DNA from: Membranipora membranacea
Taxonomy: Eukaryota; Bryozoa; Gymnolaemata; Cheilostomatida; Membraniporidae
DNA length: 54,763 nt
Assembly: GCA_914767715.1 (NCBI GenBank)
Contig: OU612068.1
Span: 34,879,541 to 34,934,303 of the forward strand
Direction: 5' to 3'
Below are positions 36,930 through 48,242 of this stretch, in pieces. How positions within the stretch are numbered: the first letter of the stretch is position 1; each line of letters begins with the position of its first letter. The translations under genes and the position numbers were made by a program. Under the pieces are notes generated by a model. That model was not told where the DNA came from, searched no databases, and was given only the letters and a program-made list of their open reading frames with translations.

Positions 36930-39010
36930 GGGATTTTTTGGCTGTCCTGTTTTGTTGGCTGTTGTCTTATTTCAGTGGCATGTCATTGATTGCCAATAGG
37001 TTGATTGCAATAGATTGCAAAAGAGTTGTTAGAAATAGGTTAGATTAGGTAGTTTGAGAAGAGTGTCTAAAATAATGAGGTTCTTTGTGGATGAAGTCAG
37101 CTCCTCTAATTTTCTGCTGTCGCCATCTTCAGCCTCGTTTTCAAAATTTTCATGAGCACACTGATTTGAGAGGTAGGTATTATCATAATCCATTATCAGA
37201 GTTTTTTCCTAGGATTTTTTTGGACCACAATTCTTACGGTTGCGAGTGCTTGAAACTATTGACACTGATCTGGAGTATCTTTGTTCTATCTAAAGTTCAA
37301 TGGATTTTTTATATGCCTGGAACAATTTTTATTTTCTTTTTATGCCAGGTGTTATAAGGGCGGTTAACTGTTGAGTGGACTGAGATGGTGGAAGTCTTCT
37401 AAAATCTTCTTTTCTTTTTTAAAAAGAGACCAAGTAAATCATGGCAATATGCCAGGTACCGTTTTCATGCTTGTATCCATTCATTTCAAAAGATCATCAG
37501 CTGTCACAAAAGGTATAAAGGAAGCTGAGGCAATTTCATAAACTGTACTAGACCATGCTTCCCTTTGGCTACTGCCTGCTCTGCCAACAATCTCACACCG
37601 TGTTGTCATATTATATTAAAATGATCATAGTGATCTCTTCACAGGTAACCATTGTAACAAGTACTCCTTGTTCAGCCAATGTGACAGCGCCCACTTGTAT
37701 ATTGTGTGCTGATCACAAATGAACGCTGTACGGTTTTGAAACCAGATTCAACGAGGTTAGAAATATTTTGCGGTAGAAAACCACACTTATACAGATAACA
37801 AACATTTGAAGAACATAAATAAATGCCCAATTTTAAATGAAGAAACATGAAAACTGGTTTCAAAAAGTTTCATGGTTAACTAGGGCTAGGCAATTTTCAA
37901 TAATTTATAGTCAATCCACCAAATAAATTTACTCATTATTCAATTATTCTAGCTAGTGACACCCTACAAAGACAGTTTTATTTCTCAGAGATTGAGACCA
38001 AATATAAACATACATACAACATTTCGTTAATTATTGTTGACTCCCGAATCTAGTTATGTTTGCTAATCTGCCACACCATTAAAACATTACTAAAGAACTA
38101 TTCACCATTGTTCTGTTGAAATATGTAGAAAATCGTAGAGAAACAGCTTCTGGCTTCCTACACGACATCTAGATCTAGACATGTACGGCTGAGATGCTGT
38201 ACCGAATTGAATGTGTTGAAAAAATAGTCTGCTTGCACTACGTACCTCTGTCATAGGAAAATCATAGGAAAAATCATAGGAAAAACAGGCTTTCCTATGG
38301 TGGATTCCTTAGGTTTAGCACAGGAATTTCCTTTTTTTCCTATGTAGAATGAAGGTCACTATTCTATATATGGTAATTTACTATGATTTTACTGTGTTTG
38401 TATGTTTTCGAGTACACCATAGTAAAAATCCTAAGGCCATAGAAAAACTTCCTGCTTTGAATCATCTATTCCTTAATAGTTATTTTTAAAGCTGTGGAAA
38501 GTTTCATATATGGAACTGCGTCCTTTTCCTAGGACTTTTAGGCTTTGGAAAAGTCTTTTCCTATGGTTATTTTTGTGCTAATCATAGGAATTCCTATGCC
38601 ATAGAACTCAGTTTTTCCACATAGGAATATTTGCCACTAAGGATTTTACTACCATAGTCTACAGCAGCTGTGTAACACACCATTGGTTTTTTACTACCAT
38701 GTTAAATCACAGGAATTTCCTCACTTTATTTGCTAGGTAGGAAAATGACAATGATGTTCCTATAATTTTCATACTATGTAAGCTTGTTTCCTTTGAATAG
38801 GAAAACTTACTGTGGTTTCCATTCCATTCCATTTCCAAATCATTGCAATTGTCTAAGCATTCTTTGTCACATTGGTTGTCCTACCCTAATTGTTTACGTC
38901 AATGATATATTGGTGGTGGTAAATTGTATATTTGTTTACACATGTTATACAAATTATAAACATTAACAAATACATTGGTATAAAATATATATACTTTACA
39001 CCAAAAGAGT
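36930..39010. other. No gene recognised
   Basis: Sequence between the PHD-like fragment and the last RecQ-like exon. Apart from the CATAGGA cluster at 38.25-38.83 kb I see no coding or structural signal. Confidence 0.55.
38250..38830. repeat. Cluster of CATAGGA / TCCTATG motifs
   Basis: The heptamer and its complement recur many times in about 550 bp (tcataggaaaa three times at the left edge, ttcctatg, cataggaattcctatg and others) in both orientations, without a fixed period. No ORF is seen. Confidence 0.6.
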
Positions 39011-40300
39011 CCAATTTACTGGAGGTTAAATCTTAAATATTCTACTGGTGTCCATTGCCGATACCTCGACGGAGGGAATGTTATCTCAAGCTTTCTCTCA
39101 TCCGGAGAGTCGTAGCGTGGCGGCCCACCGGGCTTGACGGGTAGTATTATTGCACGGTATGACTTATAACGGTCTCTTCCTGACTTTAACCACAGACCGC
39201 TGACCTCGGCCTCTCCAGCAACAGTTTTATTAATTAGTCTTTTCAGCGGTATCAGGTCTTTCCTGTTGACGAGGAGGAGATTGCCATTCTAAAAGAAAAT
39301 GTGGGAAAATGTTAATCAATATATGTGACTCAGATACAGTTTCAATGTTTATAAATGGATTTAAAGATAAAAAACCATAAAATACAACTTCTTGCACACA
39401 AACGTGAACGCATACTGTTACCCATGTAGAGGTAAAGCAAGCCCACTCGCATTTGTTTACTAGACACGAATGCGTATATGGATCATGAAGATGCGAAAAC
39501 AGAGAAATTGTTCCCAAGAACTTGAATTAAAAAAACTAACACATGACGATTTTTCCTCGGGAGATGACAGATAATCCATCACTATTACGACTTCGCTACC
39601 TTAAAAAGACAAGAGACAAGACGCGCGTTTAACATCATCGGCTTGGATATTTGGATTTAAAAAGTAACTTATGAATCTGCAATTCAATAGATAGAAAACC
39701 CAAACCAAAAATCCCTCAAAGTATCCTCTTTATTCTCACATCCTAGGATAACTACCTGCTGTTTGCCAAAAGGGATGTCATCAGTAATTTGGAATATCAA
39801 CCATTTTAGTTTGATACAATTTCAGATGCGCCTCCAATGACCTGAATTAATATCGTCATAAAACCTGTAACAACAATTTAAAAACGACTCTATCCAACTT
39901 ACGGCCAGCGCCAATATCTTTCCTGATGCAGACCGTAGCTTCCATTTTCCCTTTCCCTTCCCCATACATCAGTCCATACTGTAAATCCAGAAAACTAATA
40001 CGTTCAAAAAATGTGAGATGAATAACCTAATTAACAATCAAACCTCATAGTTAAATTTGGATGGTCTGAGAAAATTTGAACGGTTTTCTATAATTCTCCT
40101 TAGTCTCTATTGATGACGAATATACACTTACAAGAATTGCGGCTTCTGGCTCTGAATCTGATGATGAACTGCTATTAGTACTACCATGACCCTCCTCCGC
40201 TCTAATACTACCATAACCCTGCTCCGCTCTCTTACTACCATGACCCTGCTCCTTCCTTTGTCCAGTTGTCCTTGGTGTCTCGCTCGCACCATCATCGTCT

Positions 40301-40790
40301 ATCACCTTACGCCCCTTCCTAGCAGCAGAAACAGCTTGCCGGCTGCCATCATTGGTGTGTCACTCGGTATACCGCTCGCAGCATCATCATCTATCACCTT
40401 ACTCTCCCTCCTAGCAACAGGAGCAGATTGCCGGCTGCCATCATTCCTTTGTGTGTCACTCGGTGTGCCGCTCGCACCATCATCATCTATCACCTTCCTC
40501 TCCTTCTTAGCAGCAGGAGCAGATTGCCGGCTGCCATCATTCCTTGTTGTGTCACTCGGTGTGCCGCTCGCACCATCATCGTCTATCACCTTACGCCCCT
40601 TCCTAGCAGCAGAAACAGCTTGCCGGCTGCCATCATTCCTTGGTGTGTCACTCGGTGTACCACTCGCACCATCATCATCTATCACCTTACTCTCCTTCCT
40701 AGCAGCAGGAACAGCTTGTCGGCTGCCGTCATTCCTTGGTGAGTCACTCGGTGTGCCGATCGCTCCATCATCATCTATCACTATCCATCC
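40301..40790 (-). repeat. 96-bp coding tandem repeat (32-residue acidic unit) in the RecQ-like tail
   Basis: About five units encode K-VIDDDGASGTPSDTPRND-GSRQ-type sequence. The start motif atcacc on the plus strand recurs at 40301, 40393, 40489, 40585 and 40681, spaced 92, 96, 96 and 96 bp. The short unit lacks four bases that the others have, which shifts the frame. Confidence 0.85.
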
Positions 40791-43583
40791 ATCATCTATC
40801 ATCAACATCGCTTTCTTCAAAAGAAGATGTTGCGGAAACAACAAATGATGACCTCACAAAATCTTTTATATCACACGATATATCCTCGCAAACATCACAG
40901 CACATAGTCTGGTCTTCTGGTTTGGTGCACATAAACCTAGCTAGGAGGGTATTTCGGAGACATTGAGTTCTGTTTTTATATGTTTTCTAATTTGCGGCCT
41001 GATGCCATTCTCGAAAATGTTAGCAATATGGAGTCAGCGTGTATGTCAGCTTCTCGGGCAGCCCGTCCAGTCTCCTGGAATAATGCAGATGCCGTAGCTG
41101 GTGCTCCATAATGTAAGACATATTGGACTCTGGCAAGATTTATACCCATCGAGAGACTGCTCGAGCAGAACACGATCTTAGCGTTGCTTTCCTTCGATAA
41201 ATCACACAGATTTTGGGCCTTTACTTCCGGATCAGTAGTCAGTTGATACATATGGCTTATCGAGTTATGGTCTCCTATTGTTTGCTTACTGTGGTATCTA
41301 ACCCATTCGAAAGCATCAGATAGATACCTAGTGTTCGTAAAAAAGATTAGCATTCTCGGCAAGTTCTCGGCAGCAGTTCTAAGAATGAGTGTGATAAGCC
41401 ATTGGAAATCTGTTGTTATGTCGCCGTTAACTCGAGTGGTATGATATCTGTTATAAAGACGACATACATTATAGACAAACCATATCTGGGATGTGTATGT
41501 ATGTCATCATTTTTATGTTGTATCAGCTGTCAACATTCACTACTTGCTCCTCAAACCATATCAAGTGCTTTAAATTGTTCAGCAGGAAAAATATGGCAGA
41601 TCAAAGTTACTGGACGGGATAAGGGACATCCCACCATGAACAGACAACTCCCAGTATCATACTGCAGATGTAACACATTCATGGCAGTGACTCAAGGTGA
41701 CACATGGACACCAAAAGTAATAGCAGGAATTTACTATATCTAGTGTTAATACTGTCTGTCTGTATTTCATGTTGTTATTTTCTAAGCCCTTGATATGGTA
41801 TGACCCAAGATGCCTGTTGATCAACGATTGAATGTCTATTATAGTAGTTGTCAATGATAATGTTGTCATGTAAGCTTTCCCATAAATAGACCTGATATAA
41901 TGAGAGGGTGAATCCCATCCCGATTGATACTATTTCTATGTAAGTTCATGGCAAAGGTCATAGATATATATATCTAGGCAAAGGTACTACCATAGACCAT
42001 AATAATCTTCCACGCTTATGGGTACTACAATAGCCAAGGGGCAGCGACGATGAATAGCCTAAAGCCAAATTCAAGTTTAGAGCGTTGGCTACATTACTTC
42101 CGATATATTTCTCTTGTTGATGTCAACTTTGATGACGGCCGGTGACCTGAGTCTGAGAGATGTCTTTGCAGTTTCAATACATCTCCCGGAGCGGTGGCAG
42201 ACAAACAGATGAAAGGCACGAACAGATAAGCTCGAAGTTGCTTTCCGTATGACTCTCGAAATGCTGCAGCTTCGCCTACACTTAGGCCCCTATATATAGA
42301 CAAATGGGGAGATGAAAACAAAGTGACTTCTTATATCGGTCGGTGATCATGAAGTCTGTGTCTGGAAATCATTTGCATTGGTATAAATCTAATAGGACCA
42401 GACGTCTAGTTGGATTTGTAATTAAACTGAAACCTCATTGTTGCCTCGCTTTTCAGAACAGGGGTGTTACACTATAGGCCTACTGTATTACAACATTATT
42501 TACTATAAATAATTGTCCATTTCAATAACAAAAGTTTGATCGCATATATTTCACTGACTGCTATTACTTTTGGTAAAACTAACCATGCAGCAATGATGTG
42601 GAATTCATCGGTGAATACCGCCTTCACATTATCGGCCACATAAGCTGTTGTGAGTAATGCTCTGCCACAAGCACCAAGAATGTTTTCCGGGCTTGTGAAT
42701 ATGAACACTGCTTGTCTGGCCTCCGCAAGAGTAGACACTGATATGTGAATGAGCGATACTTGTGGGATGATTTCTCTGAATTTCCCCATGGCATCAGTTA
42801 TCAATGCTACGAGAGGCATGACTATCAGAAATCTCGCAAACTGCTGTAGAGAAACAAACCATACACTATTTTAGATGCCGATTCTAATCTTTAGAATTAC
42901 TTTATGAGAGCCCGTTTGGAAAGTTAAGCATCTGGATATCATCATGATTATGTGGCCTATATCAATACAAATCTGAGTGTATGATAACCAGGAATGAGTA
43001 TTAACTGGAATGCATTCATTTTCTCACGTAGTTGAGATGTATACCGATTTCTTTGCATATTTTAAATTTGTGGCTGACTTCCCAACAACATGAAAATATT
43101 ACCTTGGTGGTGTTGTTGAGCCTGACAGAGCTAGGCCGATCATCTAGGGTGGTCGAGCCCATCAAAGCTGATAGCTCCTCTTCAGCATCTGCTCTATTTT
43201 CACCAGCTGCCCTTAGTGGTCTCTCAGGTATGCTGGTCTCAAAATCAGCAGTTTGGGTAAACGGAGAATCAGTGATTAGATGATCATCATCATGTAGGCG
43301 CTACAAGTCAAAAAATGAAACTAAGTGTTGAGATATGAGCACTACCTGGTTTGGTCCTATCAATTGAAGCAATGAAATATTATATATTAATTAGTATCAT
43401 TATATTTAATTGAATTGAAGTGAGTGTGCTGATTACAAATTTGTTTTCAGTTTTCTTTTCTTGTGGATCGATGAATTTTATTACGATCACTGACAAAAAA
43501 AGTTATGTCATGAAATTAGTTGCAATACTGGCACAAATAAGAAAAGTAAAGAAGCATAGAAAAAACCAATCCCCATTGAATTT

Positions 43584-43889
43584 TTAAAATAGAATATCAT
43601 TAAGTGTGAGAGCTGAATGCCGCCAAAAACTGTCTCTTCCCCACGCACCACTATGCTTAATCGAACGGTAGCGTCCAGATGGGCATTTGCTTAAAAATTC
43701 ATTGATGTAGTGGTCATCGTGTATATACCGGAGAGCCAGGGTTTTAGTTTGATGCGCTATTAGAGTGTCAATATCAGGATGATCAATACCATGTTTCATT
43801 GCGTCGGAAAAAACCTTTCTTATACATTTCTTATCATACCACTGGCATATAAAGATGTATAAAATTTTAGGCAGGCAGTAGGTAATCAA
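43584..43889 (-). CDS. Unidentified ORF inside the RecQ-like gene
   Basis: An open frame of 101 codons between the motif I exon and the linker exon. The C-terminal 70 residues look protein-like (HPDIDTLIAHQTKTLALRY, then GAWGRDSFWRHS). I do not recognise the family. It could be another exon of the same element, a nested ORF or chance. The N-terminal third, up to ICQWYDKK, is less convincing. Confidence 0.35.
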   Translation of the reverse strand: MITYCLPKILYIFICQWYDKKCIRKVFSDAMKHGIDHPDIDTLIAHQTKTLALRYIHDDHYINEFLSKCPSGRYRSIKHSGAWGRDSFWRHSALTLNDILF

Positions 43890-45116
43890 AGAAACAATGA
43901 AGCTTCTGGGTGCAGATGACCCTCCCCCACAACCCCCCAGTGGACCCTTTACTCAAGGTATCTTAGATTTCCCACAATCGGCAGGTTTATACCCTAATAT
44001 ATGACCTGCAATTCTGGGGCAAGTTTCAATTCAATGCAATCATCATCAACATCAATCACTTACGTCATCATCACCATCACTATCATGTGATTGCTGTGGT
44101 ATCTCTGATACAACAACTCAGCAGTTGGCCCCAGTAGTTCCTTTTCAGGTATAGTAGTGCTGAGGACTGTACAGACGTCTGAATGGAAGGATTCATGCTG
44201 CTGAAGTTTTGTCCCAGCTGTGGAGGTTGCATTACAATCATCGTCATTGCTTATTAATATTGCAGAAGAATACCTCTCTGAATCCAGTATAAATGGAGCA
44301 ATCTGGTAGATTAGGGACTTTCCCAAACCAGTTGGTCCTATAGTTATACAGTCTTGACCATTGCAATAGTTATTCATAGTCTCTAGCTGCTCTTCTTTGG
44401 GTGTAAATCCAAAGATTTTGTGAGATATCTGTCTTATTCTATTCATTGTCAAATTCTAAGCTCCAAGTTAATAATGATATTACCACAAAATGGTTATATT
44501 GTAGTATGGCCCAACACAAACAAAAGTGTCTGATATCAAATATTTAGGCTTTGCAAGGTGATGATTGTGCTGAGATCTTCTGATGATGATTCCTTGTCTC
44601 ATAGATGTTGCCCAAACATCTGAACTATCCCACCCTGAGTTATTTTTGATTCTACATCTGATTATAACAATGTGAAAGCCATGCTGATGCAGCAAATAGA
44701 GGCAAATTGCCATTTTACACTGCTCCTTTGTTATTCATATTGAAGTATGGAAGGGCAACTCCAAAATGACTCGGTTATGTCCTTGACTGGGGGTGGGTGT
44801 TTGATAGTGGAGCGCCACAAAATCCCAAACGCAGGCAACGGCCCCTTGACTAGTTTGTACATGTAAATAAATGCGTATTGAAATTTTACTCTACTAGGAG
44901 TTGTCCATACTAGGCCTCTCTATACATTCTTGTTACATTGTCAGTCATCTAGAATTGTAAAGCAATAAAAAGTGTCTCATGTCTGAGTAAGAAATATTTG
45001 TAATTGGCCAGTGCTTACACCATAACACAGGTCTGTAGTATGCTCCAGAGACAGTGCATGATTGTTGCACCGAGTTTTATCACTGTTTGGAGATCATATG
45101 TCCAATTATGAACACT

Positions 45117-45215
45117 GGGACCTTGCTGGCACCTTGCTGGCACCTTGCTGGCACCTTGCTGGCACCTTGCTGGCACCTTGTTGGCACCTTGCTGGCACCT
45201 TGCCGAGACCTTGCT
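45117..45215. repeat. 11-bp repeat, about 9 copies, upstream of the ATR exon
   Basis: The unit ccttgctggca, decaying at the right end (ccttgccgaga). Confidence 0.92.
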
Positions 45216-45351
45216 GGGACAGATGATTACAAGACTTGAATCTGTCCTCAAAGGTCACCTAGTAATATCTATGTAGAGGGAAGCTAACCATTATTTTATC
45301 GATGAGTTTTTATTTCCTGCTTTTTCTTTGCCCGTTATGTAAATGTTTCAG

Positions 45352-45483
45352 GGATTAACTTTCGACTGGCCAGAGGTTGTACCTTTCAGGCTGACTCACA
45401 ATATGGTAGCTGCTATGGGTCCGATGGGTTATGAAGGTATATTTAGAAAGTCTATGGAAGCCACACTAAGAGTCATGAAACAG
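45352..45483 (+). CDS. ATR: Isolated exon of the ATR checkpoint kinase
   Basis: This 44-codon exon is flanked by ttcag and GTATAT, phase 0 on both sides, with no stop. It encodes WPEVVPFRLTHNM, then GPMGYEGIFRKSMEATLR, matching the part of the ATR PI3K-like kinase domain just after the catalytic and Mg-binding loops. ATR is a nuclear kinase that responds to stalled replication forks. I looked on both sides for the preceding exon (the loop with HVDF and CLF) and for the following kinase segment and found neither. It is either one exon of a gene with very long introns, or a duplicated orphan exon. The preserved frame and splice sites argue against great age. Confidence 0.75.
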
Positions 45484-45489
45484 GTATAT

Positions 45490-46970
45490 AGATGAGTTAC
45501 CTGTATAAACTTCAGTTTGAGGATTTGAGGGATTCGGTTATCCTCCCTATAGGGTTAGCTTTTCACAATACGTACTGTACGTATCCTGACAACCTAACTC
45601 TATAGTAACTATATCAGTTTATTTTGCAATATTTTTTGCCCTCCTTTGCTAGATACTACTAAATATGACATCGTTAATTCCTTCTGTGTGTGTTAACCTT
45701 GACAAACTATATTTTCCTTTAAACATTGATGCAAAAGGTTCCCTTAACATCGCAAGACTAGTATATAACATATAACATTCAAAACCTACAGCTCAGTATA
45801 TAGTTTGGAAGTACTGAACCAAGAATAGTTACCTAGGGAAAGAAAAATAAATGGTGTTTTAAATGAAAATAGAATGAAAAGAAGCCAAGTGACACCCAAC
45901 CTTATGTTATGTTATGTGGATGACATACAAGGTTGGGACATGAAGTGTTTATGTTATGTTATGTGGATGACATACAAGGTTGGGACAAAGACAAAAAAAA
46001 TTCTAGCACAGACTAGCAGCAACCCCCAATCCTTAGGGTATAGCTTGTCGGCTCCGACTTTGATCCATTTTGGGTTGAACACTGCCGGAACTGATCTTTG
46101 TGTTAGTGATCAGTGATACATAACCCATCTTTGCAATTGATAATTGATTCTCAATAACCCACACCTGTTACAGGCCATAAAACCTGTATTTCAAAAGCAA
46201 CCACAATTAAAACCCAAAGATTAAATAGACTGTACTAAACAACATAGCCAACATCAATTTTCAGTGAATGGTCAAGAATGATATTTTGCATTTTTGCACC
46301 AGTTGTATTTCAGCAACCAACCTTTACAGTCGGCCATGTAGCCACCTACTCAAAAGTTTTCTTACTGAAGAAACAGAAGTATAAAGTTTTCTGAACGTTA
46401 ATAACAATAACTCTAAGAATACTACAAGAATTATAAGAATTACAAGAATCAATTTTGGACGGATATATAAGGAGGCAAGGTTAGTTATAACAACCTATTT
46501 TCTGTCATTTATAACAACCATATTTCGGTTCATCTATAAGCTTGCATACCAAATAATCATGCAATTGTTTCCATAAAATATCACTTATGGTATTTTCAAA
46601 CTTACGATAATGCTACCTTTTACTATGTTAAGAAATCATCAACTTAACAAGTTTCATGTCAGATTTGACTTTTAAATTTCACAATCAAACAAATTTTTAC
46701 GAGTCATTCTTAATTCTTTAGACTTCACGGGTGTCACAGATTGAATAATAAAGACAAAGACAAACGGCAAACAAGCAGATTAATCTAACACACCGGTGCA
46801 TCTCCTCTAAGCAATCCACCAGAGTTTGAGAGTTTATTAAAACTCTACATGAAGTGTTTTGAAAGCTGCATCATTGACAATGGTTGGGAGTGAATAGGAT
46901 GTGAATAGGATGGTAGAATATCTTTATTACATTGTAAGAGACATTAAGATGCTTCTCTGGTGACAGTATG
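45490..46970. other. No gene recognised downstream of the ATR exon
   Basis: I searched this stretch for the next ATR exon and did not see it. It holds the 38-bp duplication at 45.9 kb and otherwise AT-rich sequence. Confidence 0.55.
45900..45990. repeat. Direct duplication of about 38 bp
   Basis: Two copies of gttatgttatgtggatgaca followed by tacaaggttgggac, separated by about 15 bp. Confidence 0.85.
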
Positions 46971-46974
46971 CCTT

Positions 46975-47392
46975 TAGAACAGAACTCCTTACAGCATCCT
47001 TACACCAAACAATCATTATGATGTCCAAAAGCGTGACTACAATGAGGAGAACTGTGAAAATCTGCTTGCATGATTTGAGACCACTAACTGGGATTCTCTA
47101 CTATGTGATGATGACTCAGTTGATCACCAAACTGAAGTTATAACTGACTACATTATATTAATTTCTGTACCGATCTATGCATTCCAACTAAAACTTTAAA
47201 AAGAAAACTCAATGAGAAGCCATGGATGACTAAGCAAATCAAGGATATGATAGATGAGAAACAAGATACACATGCAGATGGAAATCGAAAACTCTATTAT
47301 AAACTGAAAAGATAAGATCTCGAAGGAAATAAAAAAGTCAAAACAAAACTACTCTCAGAAAATCCAACAACACTACGGAAGACGAGCAATGA
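46975..47392 (+). mobile_element. LINE ORF2 fragment (between endonuclease and RT)
   Basis: Frames with stops read DYNEENCENLLA, then TTNWDSLLCDDDSVDHQT, KRKLNEKPWMTKQIKDMI and KLYYKLKR. The pattern N-KPWMT-IK and its context are typical of the linker before the RT domain of Jockey/CR1-type LINEs. No RT follows. Confidence 0.6.
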
Positions 47393-47750
47393 CAAATAAT
47401 CATTTTTATTTTTCCCAAGAAAAAATTTGTGTGTCATCCCTCGGCTTCGCTATTTGCCCGGGTTATGACAGGGAAAATTTTGATAATCAGCAGGTAAAAA
47501 AAAAGTTTGTCAGTATTCGGCTACACGAAGAGAGAGGGTAACTCCCAGTAAGGATGAATTATCCTAGCCTGAATAAGAGTTCTTATGCAATCGGTAACAG
47601 GTTTAGTGGGCGTGTCTTTTCTTGGCGGCTATAACAAAGTCACTCAGTTCTCTGAAAGTTGACAATAGAATAGCAAAGCATCTCAATGTAGGTAGTAGTT
47701 ATAGTCAAGCCTGAGCAGGATAAGCCAAGAAGAAGATGAGGAGCTGGGAG

Positions 47751-48118
47751 CAGTGGCGTATATTACCACTCACGGCCCACGGATTTCCGTGAGTGGCTGA
47801 ATAGCTCAGTGTGTAGAGCTTTCGCCTTATAATCACTGTTAATAAGATTGTTGTGGGTTCGAATCCCATCAAGGTCAGTTTTTTTTCAAATGGGTGCTTT
47901 ATAACTGGAGCATTTTTACCGTAATCTTCTTCTGCTATTGAGTTGTTTTCTGAAAGTACCCAACAGCTCAGTGAGCTATTGAAATACCTCTCTGCTTGCA
48001 CTATTTTGCTACCGATATGCAAAAATTTCCGTGGTGGGAGGGCCCCTCCCACACCCTCCCCGCCACGCCTCATCTCTGAAAAGTCAGTGAGTGAAATTTT
48101 TTAGAATATACGCCCCTG
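47751..48118. mobile_element. hAT-type MITE with tRNA-like core, copy 2
   Basis: This is the second copy, inverted relative to copy 1 and running from CAGTGGCGTATATT to AATATACGCCCCTG. It is flanked by a perfect 8-bp duplication, GCTGGGAG (47743-47750 and 48119-48126). Near the left end a short hairpin (CACTCACGG with CCGTGAGTG) precedes a tRNA-like stretch with A-box-like tagctcagtgtgtagagc and a perfect B box at 47856-47866. Confidence 0.9.
47792..47878 (+). other. tRNA-like sequence inside the MITE
   Basis: It holds an A-box-like block (tagctcagtgtgtagagc), a cttataatc stretch where an anticodon loop with TAT could sit, and GGTTCGAATCC, a perfect Pol III B box. The acceptor stem does not close and the middle is too long, so it is a tRNA relic, not a working tRNA gene. 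Confidence 0.7.
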
Positions 48119-48242
48119 GCTGGGAGTTCTATGGAATATGCAAATCAAATATAATATGAGTATGATACTATATGGCTATCTATATATATATGTGCTTGAA
48201 AGTAATGATCCGATCTGATGATTTGTGATAAGTGGTTGGAAG

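Larger units (their letters stand above)
39016..44452 (-). pseudogene. Decayed RecQ-like superfamily II DNA helicase gene
   Basis: Minus-strand exons: 44452 to about 44064 (motif I GPTGLGKSLIYQ), 43300-43103 (acidic linker), 42843-42584 (VMPLVALITDAM, then DEFH in the DEAH position), 42289-42098 (SATAP, motif III), 41409 to about 40850 (FFTNTR, SMGINLARVQYVLHYG, QETGRAAREAD, motifs IV-VI, then a RecQ-type zinc region CLRNTLLARF with CCDVCE), 40844-40132 (acidic repeat tail), 39978-39903, 39599-39541 and 39288-39016. The last three exons join in phase and end in TAA. Frameshifts are needed near 42165, near 40980, between the zinc region and the repeats, and in the last repeat (4-nt deletion), so the copy is probably dead. 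The DEFH motif and C-terminal tail differ from cellular RecQ proteins and suggest a mobile-element lineage. The exact joins in the decayed parts are approximate. Confidence 0.72.

Noticed and set aside
41402-41743. Plus-strand ORF of 113 codons with many cysteines
   Set aside because: It lies opposite the RecQ-like intron and exon region; composition and context fit a shadow ORF, no family recognised.
45874-46116. ORF containing CYVDD, like an RT active site
   Set aside because: The motif comes from a short direct duplication; no RT motifs A or B around it.
47805-47878. Functional tRNA gene
   Set aside because: Perfect B box, but the acceptor stem does not pair, the core is too long, and the sequence lies inside a MITE with two copies.
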